Source: Xiheibacterium sp038325765 (lineage in GTDB: Bacteria > Myxococcota_A > Polyangia > Nannocystales > Nannocystaceae). From it: DNA of 64,000 bases. Position 1 is the first letter of the stretch, and every line of letters starts with the position of its first letter. The notes under the pieces were generated by a model. That model was not told where the DNA came from and made no database searches. It saw nothing but the letters and a program-made list of their open reading frames with translations. The translations under genes were made by a program, and so were the position numbers. The DNA lies in contig JBBQJI010000007.1 of assembly GCA_038325765.1 (NCBI GenBank), positions 98,721 to 162,720 on the forward strand, written 5' to 3'. Positions 1 to 9,412 of this stretch are shown here, piece after piece.

Positions 1-39
1 GCGACCGAGAACCCCGCCGTCGACAACACCCTGCGGTGA
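1..39 (+). CDS. C-terminal tail of a gene entering from the left (partial)
   Basis: The first bases read as twelve sense codons (A-T-E-N-P-A-V-D-N-T-L-R) followed by TGA at 37-39. The codons show the G/C third-position bias of the neighbours. If real, the gene converges on the thioesterase gene that ends five bases further on. Only the tail is visible, so no function can be given, and the reading may be chance. Confidence 0.3.
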   Translation, partial: ATENPAVDNTLR

Positions 40-43
40 TCCG

Positions 44-502
44 TCAGGCGACGTCGCTCAAAAACGGCGCGATGCGGCGGCGGAAGTCGTCGCTCCAGCC
101 CACCGGTGTGCGGCTCGTTGGATCCACGCACACGACCACCCGCTGACCGCGGGCGTAGTCGATGTCCTCGTCCATCGGCAGCATTCGAAACGCGAACGTC
201 AGGCTGGTGCGGCCGAGCTTGGCCACCCAGATGCGCACACGGACCTCGCCGATACCGGTGACCGGACGCAGGTATTCGATCTCGTTGGTGCGCACCAGGT
301 GATAGCGATCGGGGCTCTCGGACGCGGACAACACACCGCCCCAGCCCATCGTGCGGGTCCAGAACGAGCCGATGGTCCGCTCGAACAGCAGCAGGTAGCG
401 CGCGTTGTGGAGGATCTGCAACGCGTCGAGATCGTCGAAGTAGACGCCGTGGATGGCTTCGTGGAACCGCACGGCGGCCACGGTAGCAGGCACGCGCCGC
501 AC
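44..502 (-). CDS. 4HBT-family (YbgC/FadM-like) acyl-CoA thioesterase
   Basis: A 152-residue hot-dog-fold protein, the usual size for this family. The N-terminal helix region carries Y-F-D-D-L-D-A followed by H-N-A-R-Y-L-L-L-F-E-R, matching the YbgC signature. Asp26 sits at the position of the catalytic aspartate. Such enzymes hydrolyse acyl-CoA thioesters in the cytoplasm; the substrate cannot be told from sequence. It lies 30 bases downstream of an unknown gene on the same strand, so the two may be co-transcribed. The start at 502 keeps the full first strand; a later start would remove part of the fold. Confidence 0.8.
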   Translation of the reverse strand: MRRVPATVAAVRFHEAIHGVYFDDLDALQILHNARYLLLFERTIGSFWTRTMGWGGVLSASESPDRYHLVRTNEIEYLRPVTGIGEVRVRIWVAKLGRTSLTFAFRMLPMDEDIDYARGQRVVVCVDPTSRTPVGWSDDFRRRIAPFLSDVA

Positions 503-532
503 CGTCGGCCACGCCGCCCCGCGCAGTGGGTG

Positions 533-1024
533 CTATGAAGCCCCGCGGGCCCCGCGGGCCGCCGCAGCGCGGTGCGCCCGCTGCAGCGCGCCGTGCAACG
601 ACTCGGGGATCCCCCAGATCGTGTGCCGGCCACCGTCACCGACCTCGACAGCTTCGTCGAACAGCAACCCGTCCTCGAACACCCACAGCCGCGGCCCGAA
701 CAGCTCGCCCCGCGCCCCGAGGGACGCTCGGATGGTGTCGGCCGCGCGGTGCTCGAGGCTGGGCTCGGGTGCACCGACCAACGTGACGATGCCGGTGAAT
801 CGCGCGCAGCCGACCGCGCTGCCGTGCGCCGCGATCATCACGATCTTGCCGATGACCTCGGGGGGCGGCAGCTCGTCGCAGCGGTGGAACGACACCGGCG
901 CACCGCACGTCGCCACCGCGAGGCTCGGTTGCAAGGTGACGCAGCGGATCGTGGTGGCCTCACCCGGGTGGGCCTCCCGTCGAAGGGGTTTGTTGTCGGC
1001 GTTCCGCGCCCGCGTGTGCGTCAT
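533..1024 (-). CDS. Conserved-looking hypothetical protein, 163 aa
   Basis: I do not recognise a family. The start chosen (ATG at 1022-1024) gives a protein beginning M-T-H-T-R-A-R-N; an upstream in-frame ATG would add an arginine-rich stretch that looks like read-through of non-coding DNA. No signal peptide or membrane segment is visible. The core is hydrophobic and mixed alpha/beta with two W residues near the C-terminus (L-W-V-F-E-D-G and I-W-G-I-P). It ends 30 bases before the thioesterase gene, so a two-gene operon is likely. Confidence 0.55.
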   Translation of the reverse strand: MTHTRARNADNKPLRREAHPGEATTIRCVTLQPSLAVATCGAPVSFHRCDELPPPEVIGKIVMIAAHGSAVGCARFTGIVTLVGAPEPSLEHRAADTIRASLGARGELFGPRLWVFEDGLLFDEAVEVGDGGRHTIWGIPESLHGALQRAHRAAAARGARGAS

Positions 1025-1437
1025 TCGGTGGCCCCTCCGGGGCGTGTGCCGTCGTCCGTTGCGCCGGTGGATCGTCTCCACGCTCCGCCGGCTCCCTGGA
1101 ACGTATCACGGTCGCGTCGACAGATGCGCGGTCGCGTCGACAGATGCGCGGTCGCGTCGACAGACGCGCGCGCCCAACCACCAAAGCGCCGCACGAGCGG
1201 CGAGATCGCGACCTCGTGCTCGGGCCCGGCGCACCAACGATGGGCGGCGCGCCAGGCCGCTGACCACTTTCGCGCCACACCCTCGGCATTCTACACCGAC
1301 CCCGGGGCGCAATGCTGCGTCGGTCCGGGGCATCGTGCCCCTGCGGAGTGCGCCACCCAGTTTCGCGCACGCGCGGCGCGACGCGGACGGCGATCGGGGA
1401 TTTCCGCCACGAGCTTGCTAGCCTGCCCGGTGCAGCG
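1025..1437. other. Divergent intergenic region, 413 bp
   Basis: Lies between the leftward hypothetical gene and the rightward membrane-protein gene, so it should hold promoters for both. I see three tandem 20-bp repeats at 1111-1170 and no convincing -35/-10 pair or ORF with the codon bias of real genes. Confidence 0.5.
1111..1170. repeat. Three tandem 20-bp repeats
   Basis: The unit GTCGCGTCGACAGATGCGCG occurs at 1111-1130 and 1131-1150 exactly, and at 1151-1170 with one change (T to C). Each copy contains GTCGAC. The repeats are non-coding and sit in the divergent promoter region. Confidence 0.9.
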
Positions 1438-1929
1438 ATGCGGCGGACTCTGAAATTCTTGCACGAGGTCGGTGGCGCCGGGCTCATGGGCGCGGTGGCA
1501 GCTCAGGCGATCCTGTCGTTCGCCGCCGACGGCCGCGGACCCCTCGAGTATGCGGCGATGCGCCACGCGATCTTGCTGATCTCGGAATGGTTGCTAATCC
1601 CATCGCTACTCGTGGTGCTGGTCAGTGGCCTGGCCTCCATCGCGGCGCACCACCCGTTCCAAAAAGCAGGGTGGGCGTGGATCAAGCTGCTCACCACCGT
1701 GCTCGTGCTCGAGGGCACCCTCGTCGCGGTGCAGGGCCCCGCGCAGGAGGCCGCGGCGATCTCGGCCCAGATCGCCGCCGGCGACACCACGCATGCCGCG
1801 GATCTGCCCGCGGTCATCCGCCACGAACGCGGCGGGCTCGGCGTCGTCACGCTCCTCTCGCTCGCCAACATCGCGCTGGCGGTCTGGCGTCCGCGCTGGC
1901 GCCGACGCCCGACCACGGCGTCGGACTAG
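1438..1929 (+). CDS. Integral membrane protein, about four TM segments (DUF2269-like)
   Basis: 163 residues starting M-R-R-T-L-K-F-L-H-E-V-G. About four hydrophobic helices are visible: near residues 10-30, 40-65, 75-95 and 135-155. The H-E-V-G-G start, a short polar loop and four helices resemble small predicted membrane proteins of the DUF2269/CopD-like group, but this is resemblance only. The ATG at 1438 was preferred over upstream in-frame codons because the upstream reading is arginine-rich and unlike a signal sequence. Its stop overlaps the stop of the convergent PEGA gene by four bases. Confidence 0.65.
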   Translation: MRRTLKFLHEVGGAGLMGAVAAQAILSFAADGRGPLEYAAMRHAILLISEWLLIPSLLVVLVSGLASIAAHHPFQKAGWAWIKLLTTVLVLEGTLVAVQGPAQEAAAISAQIAAGDTTHAADLPAVIRHERGGLGVVTLLSLANIALAVWRPRWRRRPTTASD

Positions 1930-2870
1930 TCGCCCGTCGACGAGTCGGGCTCGCTGGCCTTGACGATCTCGATCTCGCCGGCATCGACGTCCACCGTCCG
2001 CCGCACCACGCGACCGCGGCTCCACTCCCACCGGATCTCGTGGCGACCCGGTGTGACCCGCACGCTTCCCAAGGGCGTGGTGCCGACCGGCTCGCCGTCG
2101 ATGCTGATGGAGGCGGGCGCCGATCCGGACCCAGTGCCGATGCGCAGCAGTCCCTTTCTCGCGAACGGATCCAACACCGCTGCCGGCTCCTCGCCGGCGG
2201 CGTGCGAGTGGGTCGAGAACGGGTCCTTCATGCGGGGCAGGTCGGACGTCGGCGCGCCGCCCGACGCCGACGAGCGGCGCGCCGACACGATCGGGGCGCG
2301 CGCCGTTTCGGTGATGTCCTCGGGCACGTCGGCCGCATCGATCGGCGCGTCCACCGGCAGCTCGATCGACAGATCGAGTTTGCCCTCGGGCACGTCGAGC
2401 TCGCGCGTCCAACCCAGATGACCGGCGCGCTCGATCGCGATCGCGTGGCGCCCCGGCACCAGGTTGGTGGCGACGAACGGCGACGGGCCGGCCAACGCGA
2501 CGCCATCGATGCGTACGCTCGCGTCGCGCGGCTGCACCGCGAGCACGAGATGGCCACGGGCGGGCGACACCGGAGGTGCCACGGCGATAGCCGGCGCGAT
2601 CTCGGCGGCACGCGGGGTCGCGGCGACGGGCGCACGGGCCGGCCACGCCGCCACCAACACCACCGCCGCGGCCAAGGCCACAGCGCTGCTCGTCGCCGCC
2701 ACCGTCCACGGCAACCATGGCCGCCGCAGTGGTGTCTGCGGTGCGGCGTGCAGCGAGCCCATCACGCGATCGGTGAAGTCGTACGGTAGTTCGGGCACGG
2801 TGAGGGTCTCCAGGACGTGGCGTGGCGCGAGCTCGTCGTCGCCGCCGTTGGTGTAGTGTGCGTCAACCAC
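1926..2870 (-). CDS. Anti-sigma-like membrane protein with two PEGA-type repeats
   Basis: 314 residues. Residues 1-50 are a short cytoplasmic part with Y-D-F-T-D-R-V-M-G-S, as in anti-sigma factors. A single TM helix follows (about 58-82), then two PEGA-like beta modules: V-Q-P-R-D-A-S-V-R-I-D-G near 113 and S-I-S-I-D-G-E-P-V-G-T-T-P near 260. PEGA modules are surface/periplasmic beta domains. The GTG start at 2870 overlaps the end of the upstream sigma region-4 gene by eight bases, implying translational coupling. A role as partner of that small sigma-like protein is inferred from position and topology. No zinc-binding ZAS motif (HxxxCxxC) is visible. Confidence 0.65.
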   Translation of the reverse strand: MVDAHYTNGGDDELAPRHVLETLTVPELPYDFTDRVMGSLHAAPQTPLRRPWLPWTVAATSSAVALAAAVVLVAAWPARAPVAATPRAAEIAPAIAVAPPVSPARGHLVLAVQPRDASVRIDGVALAGPSPFVATNLVPGRHAIAIERAGHLGWTRELDVPEGKLDLSIELPVDAPIDAADVPEDITETARAPIVSARRSSASGGAPTSDLPRMKDPFSTHSHAAGEEPAAVLDPFARKGLLRIGTGSGSAPASISIDGEPVGTTPLGSVRVTPGRHEIRWEWSRGRVVRRTVDVDAGEIEIVKASEPDSSTGD

Positions 2871-3108
2871 GGCGCACCTCCTGCAGTCGGTCCCGCAGCG
2901 CCGCACGCGCGCGCCACAGGCGGGATTTCACGGTGCCGACATCGAGGTCGAGCGCCATGGCGATCTCCGCGTAGTCGAGATCGTGATGCGCACGCAACAC
3001 GAACGCCGCGCGCATCTCGGGGGAGAGCGTCTCGATCTCCGCCGCGATCACCGTCGCGATCGCGCGACGCTCGGCGACGAGATCGGCACGATCCTCGGCC
3101 GGAACCAC
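2863..3108 (-). CDS. Orphan sigma-70 region-4 (ECF-type) protein, region 2 missing
   Basis: About 81 residues in a clear sigma region-4 pattern: L-S-P-E-M-R-A-A-F-V-L-R, then D-L-D-Y-A-E-I-A-M-A-L-D, then V-G-T-V-K-S-R-L-W-R-A-R, the -35-binding helix-turn-helix. Upstream in this frame the sequence turns into serine/arginine-rich nonsense antisense to the divergent gene, and neither of the other two frames on this strand shows a region 2. The protein therefore seems to consist of region 4 alone. The GTG at 3108 is the best nearby start. It overlaps the anti-sigma-like gene. It could be a truncated remnant or a working stand-alone HTH regulator. Confidence 0.6.
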   Translation of the reverse strand: MVPAEDRADLVAERRAIATVIAAEIETLSPEMRAAFVLRAHHDLDYAEIAMALDLDVGTVKSRLWRARAALRDRLQEVRRG

Positions 3109-3238
3109 CGACCCCCTGACTCGCAGACCAGGGTGCCAAGGTTCCGCCCCCGCCGCCGCGGGCCGCACATTCGTCGTGTTCGCCCCCCGCGCGCGCCGGT
3201 TTCTTCGTCCCACGGCCGACATCCGGCACGATGGTTGG

Positions 3239-3622
3239 ATGCAGACCGAGCGACGCGAGCTCCGCAGCGATGATCCCGCCGGCGCGATCCGGATCTTCTT
3301 GGCCCGCAACGCCACCGAGGCGGGCATGCGTGCAGCGGTCGTCTCCGACGACGGTGGGCGCGTCATCGGGGGCGTCGGCGACGGCGACCTCGGCACCCTC
3401 GCCACGGTCGGCACCTCGATCCTCGACGTGCGCGACGCGGAGGACCGCGACGCCGTGTGCACCGAGCACGGCCTCGATGCGCGCGAGCTCCACGTGGTGC
3501 GCCTGGGCGTGGGCCCGCACCGGTTCGTGATCACGTCGCTCGGCGCACCGCTGTCCGCCGCCGGTCGCCTCGGCGCCGCCCTCGGCCGCATCCTCGCCCC
3601 TGACGGGCTCGCAGCGGCCTAA
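3239..3622 (+). CDS. Small protein with Roadblock/LC7-like pattern, 127 aa
   Basis: Begins M-Q-T-E-R-R-E-L. The middle reads A-A-V-V-S-D-D-G-G-R-V-I-G-G-V-G-D-G-D-L-, then L-A-T-V-G, and later F-V-I-T-S-L-G-A-P. This strand-loop-strand plus helix order resembles Roadblock/LC7 modules, which regulate small GTPases and kinases. The match is weak and made by eye. It is divergent from the orphan sigma-4 gene and converges on a zinc-ribbon gene. Its last bases are duplicated (next entry). Confidence 0.5.
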   Translation: MQTERRELRSDDPAGAIRIFLARNATEAGMRAAVVSDDGGRVIGGVGDGDLGTLATVGTSILDVRDAEDRDAVCTEHGLDARELHVVRLGVGPHRFVITSLGAPLSAAGRLGAALGRILAPDGLAAA

Positions 3623-3641
3623 CGGGCTCGCGGCGGCCTAA
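3604..3641. repeat. Short tandem duplication at a gene end
   Basis: ACGGGCTCGCAGCGGCCTA and the near-identical ACGGGCTCGCGGCGGCCTA follow one another. The first copy contains the stop of the rightward gene; the second contains the stop of the leftward zinc-ribbon gene. Confidence 0.7.
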
Positions 3642-3805
3642 CCCTTGTACTCCATCATGCCGCGCATCGCGGCGCCGGCCTCGGCGGCGATCTCCTGCTT
3701 CTCCACGAACAGCTCGTGGCAGTCGGGACAGATCTTCCGGGCCTTGCGGTCGGCGGTCACGCGGACGAGTTCGTCGGATTCTTCGCCGCAGTCCTGGCAT
3801 TCCAT
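3638..3805 (-). CDS. Small two-CxxC zinc-ribbon protein, 55 aa
   Basis: 55 residues starting M-E-C-Q-D-C-G-E-E. Two CxxC pairs (C3/C6 and C-P-D-C near 35) about 29 residues apart could bind one zinc ion. The C-terminus is helical and charged. The ATG at 3803-3805 was chosen because the first cysteine pair follows directly, and upstream codons are a poor-complexity antisense reading. Length and layout fit small zinc-ribbon proteins of unknown role; no further function can be assigned. Confidence 0.65.
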   Translation of the reverse strand: MECQDCGEESDELVRVTADRKARKICPDCHELFVEKQEIAAEAGAAMRGMMEYKG

Positions 3806-4005
3806 GCCCCGAGCATGACGCGGCGGCGGTGCGGCTGGCAACGGTGGCGACGTCTCGATCGAGCGAGGCCTCGCGCTGTGGTCGGGCTGGCCCGCCGGTG
3901 GGCCACGGGCGGCCCGCCTGCGGGCCACCTGGGCCGCGCGTGGGTCTCCGCGCGTCGCCGCCACTCGCAGCGGTCTTCGGCACGATGCCTGCACAGCGGC
4001 GGCGC

Positions 4006-5037
4006 ATGCGACACGCCCCTCTGCTCCTTCTCCCGATCCTGTCCTGCGTCGCGGAGCCCACCGGCCGGCCCATGCCCGCACGCATCGTCGGTGGTGCCCC
4101 CGCCGACATCGCCACGTTCCCGCATCAGGTCAGCGTCACATCGGCTCAGGGATTGCGGTGCGGCGGCGCGATCGTGGCGGCGGGATGGGTCGTCACCGCG
4201 GCGCACTGCGTCGACGACCAGCCGCGCGGGCTCGAGGTGCTCGCCGGAATCACGCGGCTGTCCGATCGCAACGACGCCCAGCGCAGCGCGATCGCCCGCG
4301 TCGTGCTGCACCCGGAGTACGACGGCGGCTCTCCCCCGCGCCACGACGTCGCCCTGCTACGGCTCGCCGTCCCCCTCGATCTCGATGGCGACTCCGTCGC
4401 CGCGATCCCGCTGGTCGACGCGGACGACGTCGACGACGGCCTCACAGATCCGGGCGTCGTGGCCACCGTCAGCGGCTGGGGGCGCACCGACGAGAGCGGT
4501 CCGCTGTCGGACGTGCTGCGCACCGTCGACGTGCCGATCGTCGACAACGCCGAGGCCTCGGCGCAGTACGGCGTGGCGATCGACGACACGCTGCTCGCGG
4601 CCGGCGTCGATGTCGGCGGCAAGGACTCGTGCGCGGGCGACAGCGGCGGCGGCCTGGTGGTCCCGGGCGACGATGGCGACTGGCGCCTCGCGGGGATCGT
4701 GAGCTGGGGCGCCGGCTGCGGTCGCCCCGAGCTGCCGGGGATCTACGCGCGCGTGTCGGCCGTCCACGCGTGGATCGATCGCAGCTTGCACGACGAGGCG
4801 CCGGCCTGCGACGACGGCGAGTGGGCGTGCCACGACGGCCCGTGCATCGACGCCCGCTGGCTCTGCGATGGCGAGGCCGACTGCGACGACGGCACCGACG
4901 AGCTCGAGTGTCACGGTGGCTGGCGCTGCGACGAGGGCGAGCTGCTGTGCGACGGAGCGTGGTGCGTGCCCGAGAGCTGGGCCTGCGACGGCGAGGCCGA
5001 TTGCGACGACGGCACCGACGAAGAGGACTGCGCGTGA
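4006..5037 (+). CDS. Secreted trypsin-like serine protease with two LDL-receptor class A modules
   Basis: 343 residues. A lipoprotein-like signal (M-R-H-A-P-L-L-L-L-P-I-L-S-C) is followed by a complete chymotrypsin-fold domain: I-V-G-G activation site, T-A-A-H-C (His), R-H-D-V-A-L-L (Asp), and D-S-C-A-G-D-S-G-G-G (Ser). The G-D-S-G-G context with the upstream D suggests trypsin-like specificity. Residues about 268-343 form two cysteine-rich LDLa modules, each ending C-D-G-E-A-D-C-D-D-G-T-D-E, the calcium-binding acidic motif. It should act outside the cell or on the outer membrane. An in-frame ATG at 3985 would add seven residues (M-P-A-Q-R-R-R). Trypsin-LDLa is a common animal architecture and unusual in bacteria. 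Confidence 0.85.
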   Translation: MRHAPLLLLPILSCVAEPTGRPMPARIVGGAPADIATFPHQVSVTSAQGLRCGGAIVAAGWVVTAAHCVDDQPRGLEVLAGITRLSDRNDAQRSAIARVVLHPEYDGGSPPRHDVALLRLAVPLDLDGDSVAAIPLVDADDVDDGLTDPGVVATVSGWGRTDESGPLSDVLRTVDVPIVDNAEASAQYGVAIDDTLLAAGVDVGGKDSCAGDSGGGLVVPGDDGDWRLAGIVSWGAGCGRPELPGIYARVSAVHAWIDRSLHDEAPACDDGEWACHDGPCIDARWLCDGEADCDDGTDELECHGGWRCDEGELLCDGAWCVPESWACDGEADCDDGTDEEDCA

Positions 5038-5063
5038 GACCGGTGCCCACCGCGACAGTCGGC

Positions 5064-6275
5064 TCAGGTGCGCTGGCGCAGGTGCTGCCAGATCGCCGCG
5101 AGCTGAGCCACGCGCCGCGACGCGCGTCCGGAGCCGGCGGGCGTGCACGACGGCAGGCCGATGCGTGCGTGGTACTGCTCGACGGCGCCGGGCCGCGCGC
5201 TGTCCCACCCCGCCGCGACGCGGCGCAGATCGAACACGGTCCGATCGGCCGGCACGCCGGCGTCGGCGAGCAGACGCAGCGAGTGATCGCCCCACGCGCA
5301 CAGGATGTCGTCCGGGCGCACGAACGCCTGCCAGTCGGCGACGAATGCCGCGCGGGGCCGCCCTGCCTCCAGCGCGGCGGCGTCGAGCTCGAGCTGGGCC
5401 GCCGTGCCGGCGGCGAGCGCCCCGTCGGGCGCGACGGTGGCGGTGAACAGCTCGACGGTCGCCACGCGCAGCGCCACCCACCGCAGCAGCTCGCCCAGGC
5501 CGCTCGGTCTGCGCCGCGGGCTGTCGAACGGCCAGCCGTTGGCGTCGCCGAACACACACACCACGTCGTCGCCGCGGGTGCGCAGCAGCTCTGGCAGCTG
5601 CGGCCGTGCCCGCTCACGCCGCGGCGCGGTGCGGACCCGGCGATGATTCACCCGCGCGATGTGATCGAGCTGCGTGTCGACCATCGCCCGGAACGGCCGC
5701 AACAGCGCCTCGAAGCGATCCGCGTCGCCCTCGAGAGCCCCGAGCACGTGCACCAGCGCCTCGATCGTGGACACGTAGTCGTCCTGGGGCTCGCGGCGGA
5801 TGCGGTACTCGCTGGGGCCCGGCGGCACGAAGGCATAGCGCGGCAGGGCTGCGAGCGCGGGGTTGCTCCGCACCAGCTTCTTGGCCTGCGACCAGGTGCC
5901 GTCGACGACGATCAGCGTGATCGGCGTCTTCGGCGGATCGACCAGGATGTCGCGGGCGCCCACGCCGGGATACAGCAGCGCGGCGGGCCGCTTTGGATCA
6001 CCGAGCGCCCGCGCCAACGCCGGGGTGCCGTCCCAGTGCACCCCGACGTGCAGCTCCGAGTTGGGCAGGCACAAGCTGGCCATGCGCGCGGTGCCGATCG
6101 CCATGTCGCGCTCGCGGGGGTGTTGCAAGAACACCACCCGCGTGCGCGTGGCGATGCTCGCGAGATGCTCGCAGTAGCACACGCTGCGCGGCCGCCGACA
6201 GCGGGGGCACACCGCCCGCGGCTCCGTCGACGCGCGCCCCGTCGACGGGGGCCCCGGCTCGATGGCATTCGACAT
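5064..6275 (-). CDS. DTW-domain protein (tRNA-uridine aminocarboxypropyltransferase-like) with extra C-terminal domain
   Basis: 403 residues. The N-terminal half has the DTW/TapT layout: a zinc ribbon C-P-R-C-R-R-P-R-S-V-C-Y-C, V-F-L-Q-H-P-R-E-R, L-L-Y-P-G, and the D-G-T-W motif (I-V-V-D-G-T-W-S-Q-A-K-K-L). DTW enzymes transfer the 3-amino-3-carboxypropyl group of SAM to uridines in tRNA. The family is usually about 200-250 residues, so residues from about 230 on are an additional domain (starting D-V-V-C-V-F-G-D-A-N-G-W-P-F), which I cannot assign. It sits ten bases downstream of the DUF924 gene on the same strand. Confidence 0.8.
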   Translation of the reverse strand: MSNAIEPGPPSTGRASTEPRAVCPRCRRPRSVCYCEHLASIATRTRVVFLQHPRERDMAIGTARMASLCLPNSELHVGVHWDGTPALARALGDPKRPAALLYPGVGARDILVDPPKTPITLIVVDGTWSQAKKLVRSNPALAALPRYAFVPPGPSEYRIRREPQDDYVSTIEALVHVLGALEGDADRFEALLRPFRAMVDTQLDHIARVNHRRVRTAPRRERARPQLPELLRTRGDDVVCVFGDANGWPFDSPRRRPSGLGELLRWVALRVATVELFTATVAPDGALAAGTAAQLELDAAALEAGRPRAAFVADWQAFVRPDDILCAWGDHSLRLLADAGVPADRTVFDLRRVAAGWDSARPGAVEQYHARIGLPSCTPAGSGRASRRVAQLAAIWQHLRQRT

Positions 6276-6284
6276 GACCGCGAC

Positions 6285-6899
6285 TCAGCCGAAGTTCTCG
6301 CCGCCCTCGGCGAGCCACTGGGCCTCGTCGGCGGTGCTCGACCGACCGAGCCGCGCATTGCGGTGGGGGAAGCGACCGAACCGCTCGATCACCGCGAGAT
6401 GGCGCTTGGCGTAGTCCACCCCCATCTGGCGATCGGCGTCGTCGGGCAGCGCCGAGAACAAAGCGACCGCGCGGCGCTGGGCGTCGAGATCCTCGGCGTG
6501 CTCGAACGGCAGGTAGAAGAACCAGCGCTGCAACGGCAGCACCTGCTGGTCGAAGCCGCGCGCGATCGCCTCGTTCGCGATCGCGACCGCCTTGGCGTCG
6601 GCCTCGAACGCGCGGGCGCTGCCGCGGTGCAGGTTGCGCGAGAACTGATCCAGCACGAGCAGCAGCGCCAGGCTGCCCTCGGCGCTCGTGGTCCAACCGT
6701 CGAGCTCGCCGGCGCAGGCCGGCCCGTGCAGCGCACCGAAGCGGGTGCGGATCTCCGTGTCGGCCGCCTCGCCGCCGGCGAACCACAGCGATCGCATCGT
6801 CCCCCACTGGTCGCTGTCGCGCGGGCCGAACCAGTACTGCAACACCGCGTCTGCGCGGGGGTCGAGCGGGGCGTGGTTCGGCGCGTGGTCGTCGTTCAT
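6285..6899 (-). CDS. DUF924 family protein
   Basis: 204 residues with DUF924 hallmarks: V-L-Q-Y-W-F-G near the start, L-L-L-V-L-D-Q-F-S-R-N-L-H-R-G in the middle, F-F-Y-L-P-F-E-H-A-E-D, and F-G-R-F-P-H-R-N-A-R-L-G-R near the end. The length is typical. The fold is an all-helical, TPR-like bundle of unknown biochemical role. It precedes the DTW gene by nine bases and is probably its operon partner. Confidence 0.85.
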   Translation of the reverse strand: MNDDHAPNHAPLDPRADAVLQYWFGPRDSDQWGTMRSLWFAGGEAADTEIRTRFGALHGPACAGELDGWTTSAEGSLALLLVLDQFSRNLHRGSARAFEADAKAVAIANEAIARGFDQQVLPLQRWFFYLPFEHAEDLDAQRRAVALFSALPDDADRQMGVDYAKRHLAVIERFGRFPHRNARLGRSSTADEAQWLAEGGENFG

Positions 6900-7021
6900 G
6901 GCGGGGCAGATCTACCAGCGCACAGCTCCCGCCACCACGCGGAGACTGCACTCGCGGCGCGCGCGCCTGCGCCTGCCCGGACGCAGCGTCTGCGCGTACA
7001 GGACTGCTACGCTGGCGACCA

Positions 7022-9073
<2,052 letters not shown>

Positions 9074-9128
9074 TCGGGGCGCCTCCCAGCGATCGTCGCG
9101 GGCCTGCATCAGCTACGCACCAGCCCTG

Positions 9129-9215
9129 CGGAGGAGGAGGGATTCGAACCCCCGGTACCCTTTCGAGCACAACGGATTTCAAGTCCGCCGCCATCGACCG
9201 CTCGGCCACTCCTCC
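9129..9215 (-). tRNA. tRNA-Ser (anticodon UGA)
   Basis: On the minus strand the acceptor stem GGAGGAG (9209-9215) pairs with CTCCTCC (9130-9136), with discriminator G at 9129. The anticodon arm GCGGA-CTTGAAA-TCCGT places TGA in the anticodon, which reads UCA and related serine codons. A long variable arm lies between anticodon and T arms, as expected for class II tRNA-Ser. The T arm is GGGGG-TTCGAAT-CCCTC. CCA is not encoded. Confidence 0.95.
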
Positions 9216-9412
9216 GGGCGCGGCAGATTATCCGCCGCCCGCGGGCGGGCGCAAGCCCGATCGCGCTCACCCGTCGCGCCCGCTGCGAGAGCCGCTGCAT
9301 GCTCGCGGTTCGCTTCAAGCTGCCGCTCGGGCGCGCGCTCGAGGCGTTCGAGCTCGCGCGCACGCCCGGCGTGCTCGAGGTCCTGCTCGACGCGACGCGA
9401 TGACGCCGAACG

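Noticed and set aside
9299..9403. 34-codon ORF between the tRNA and the proline-rich gene
   Set aside because: Too short, no ribosome site, no recognisable pattern.
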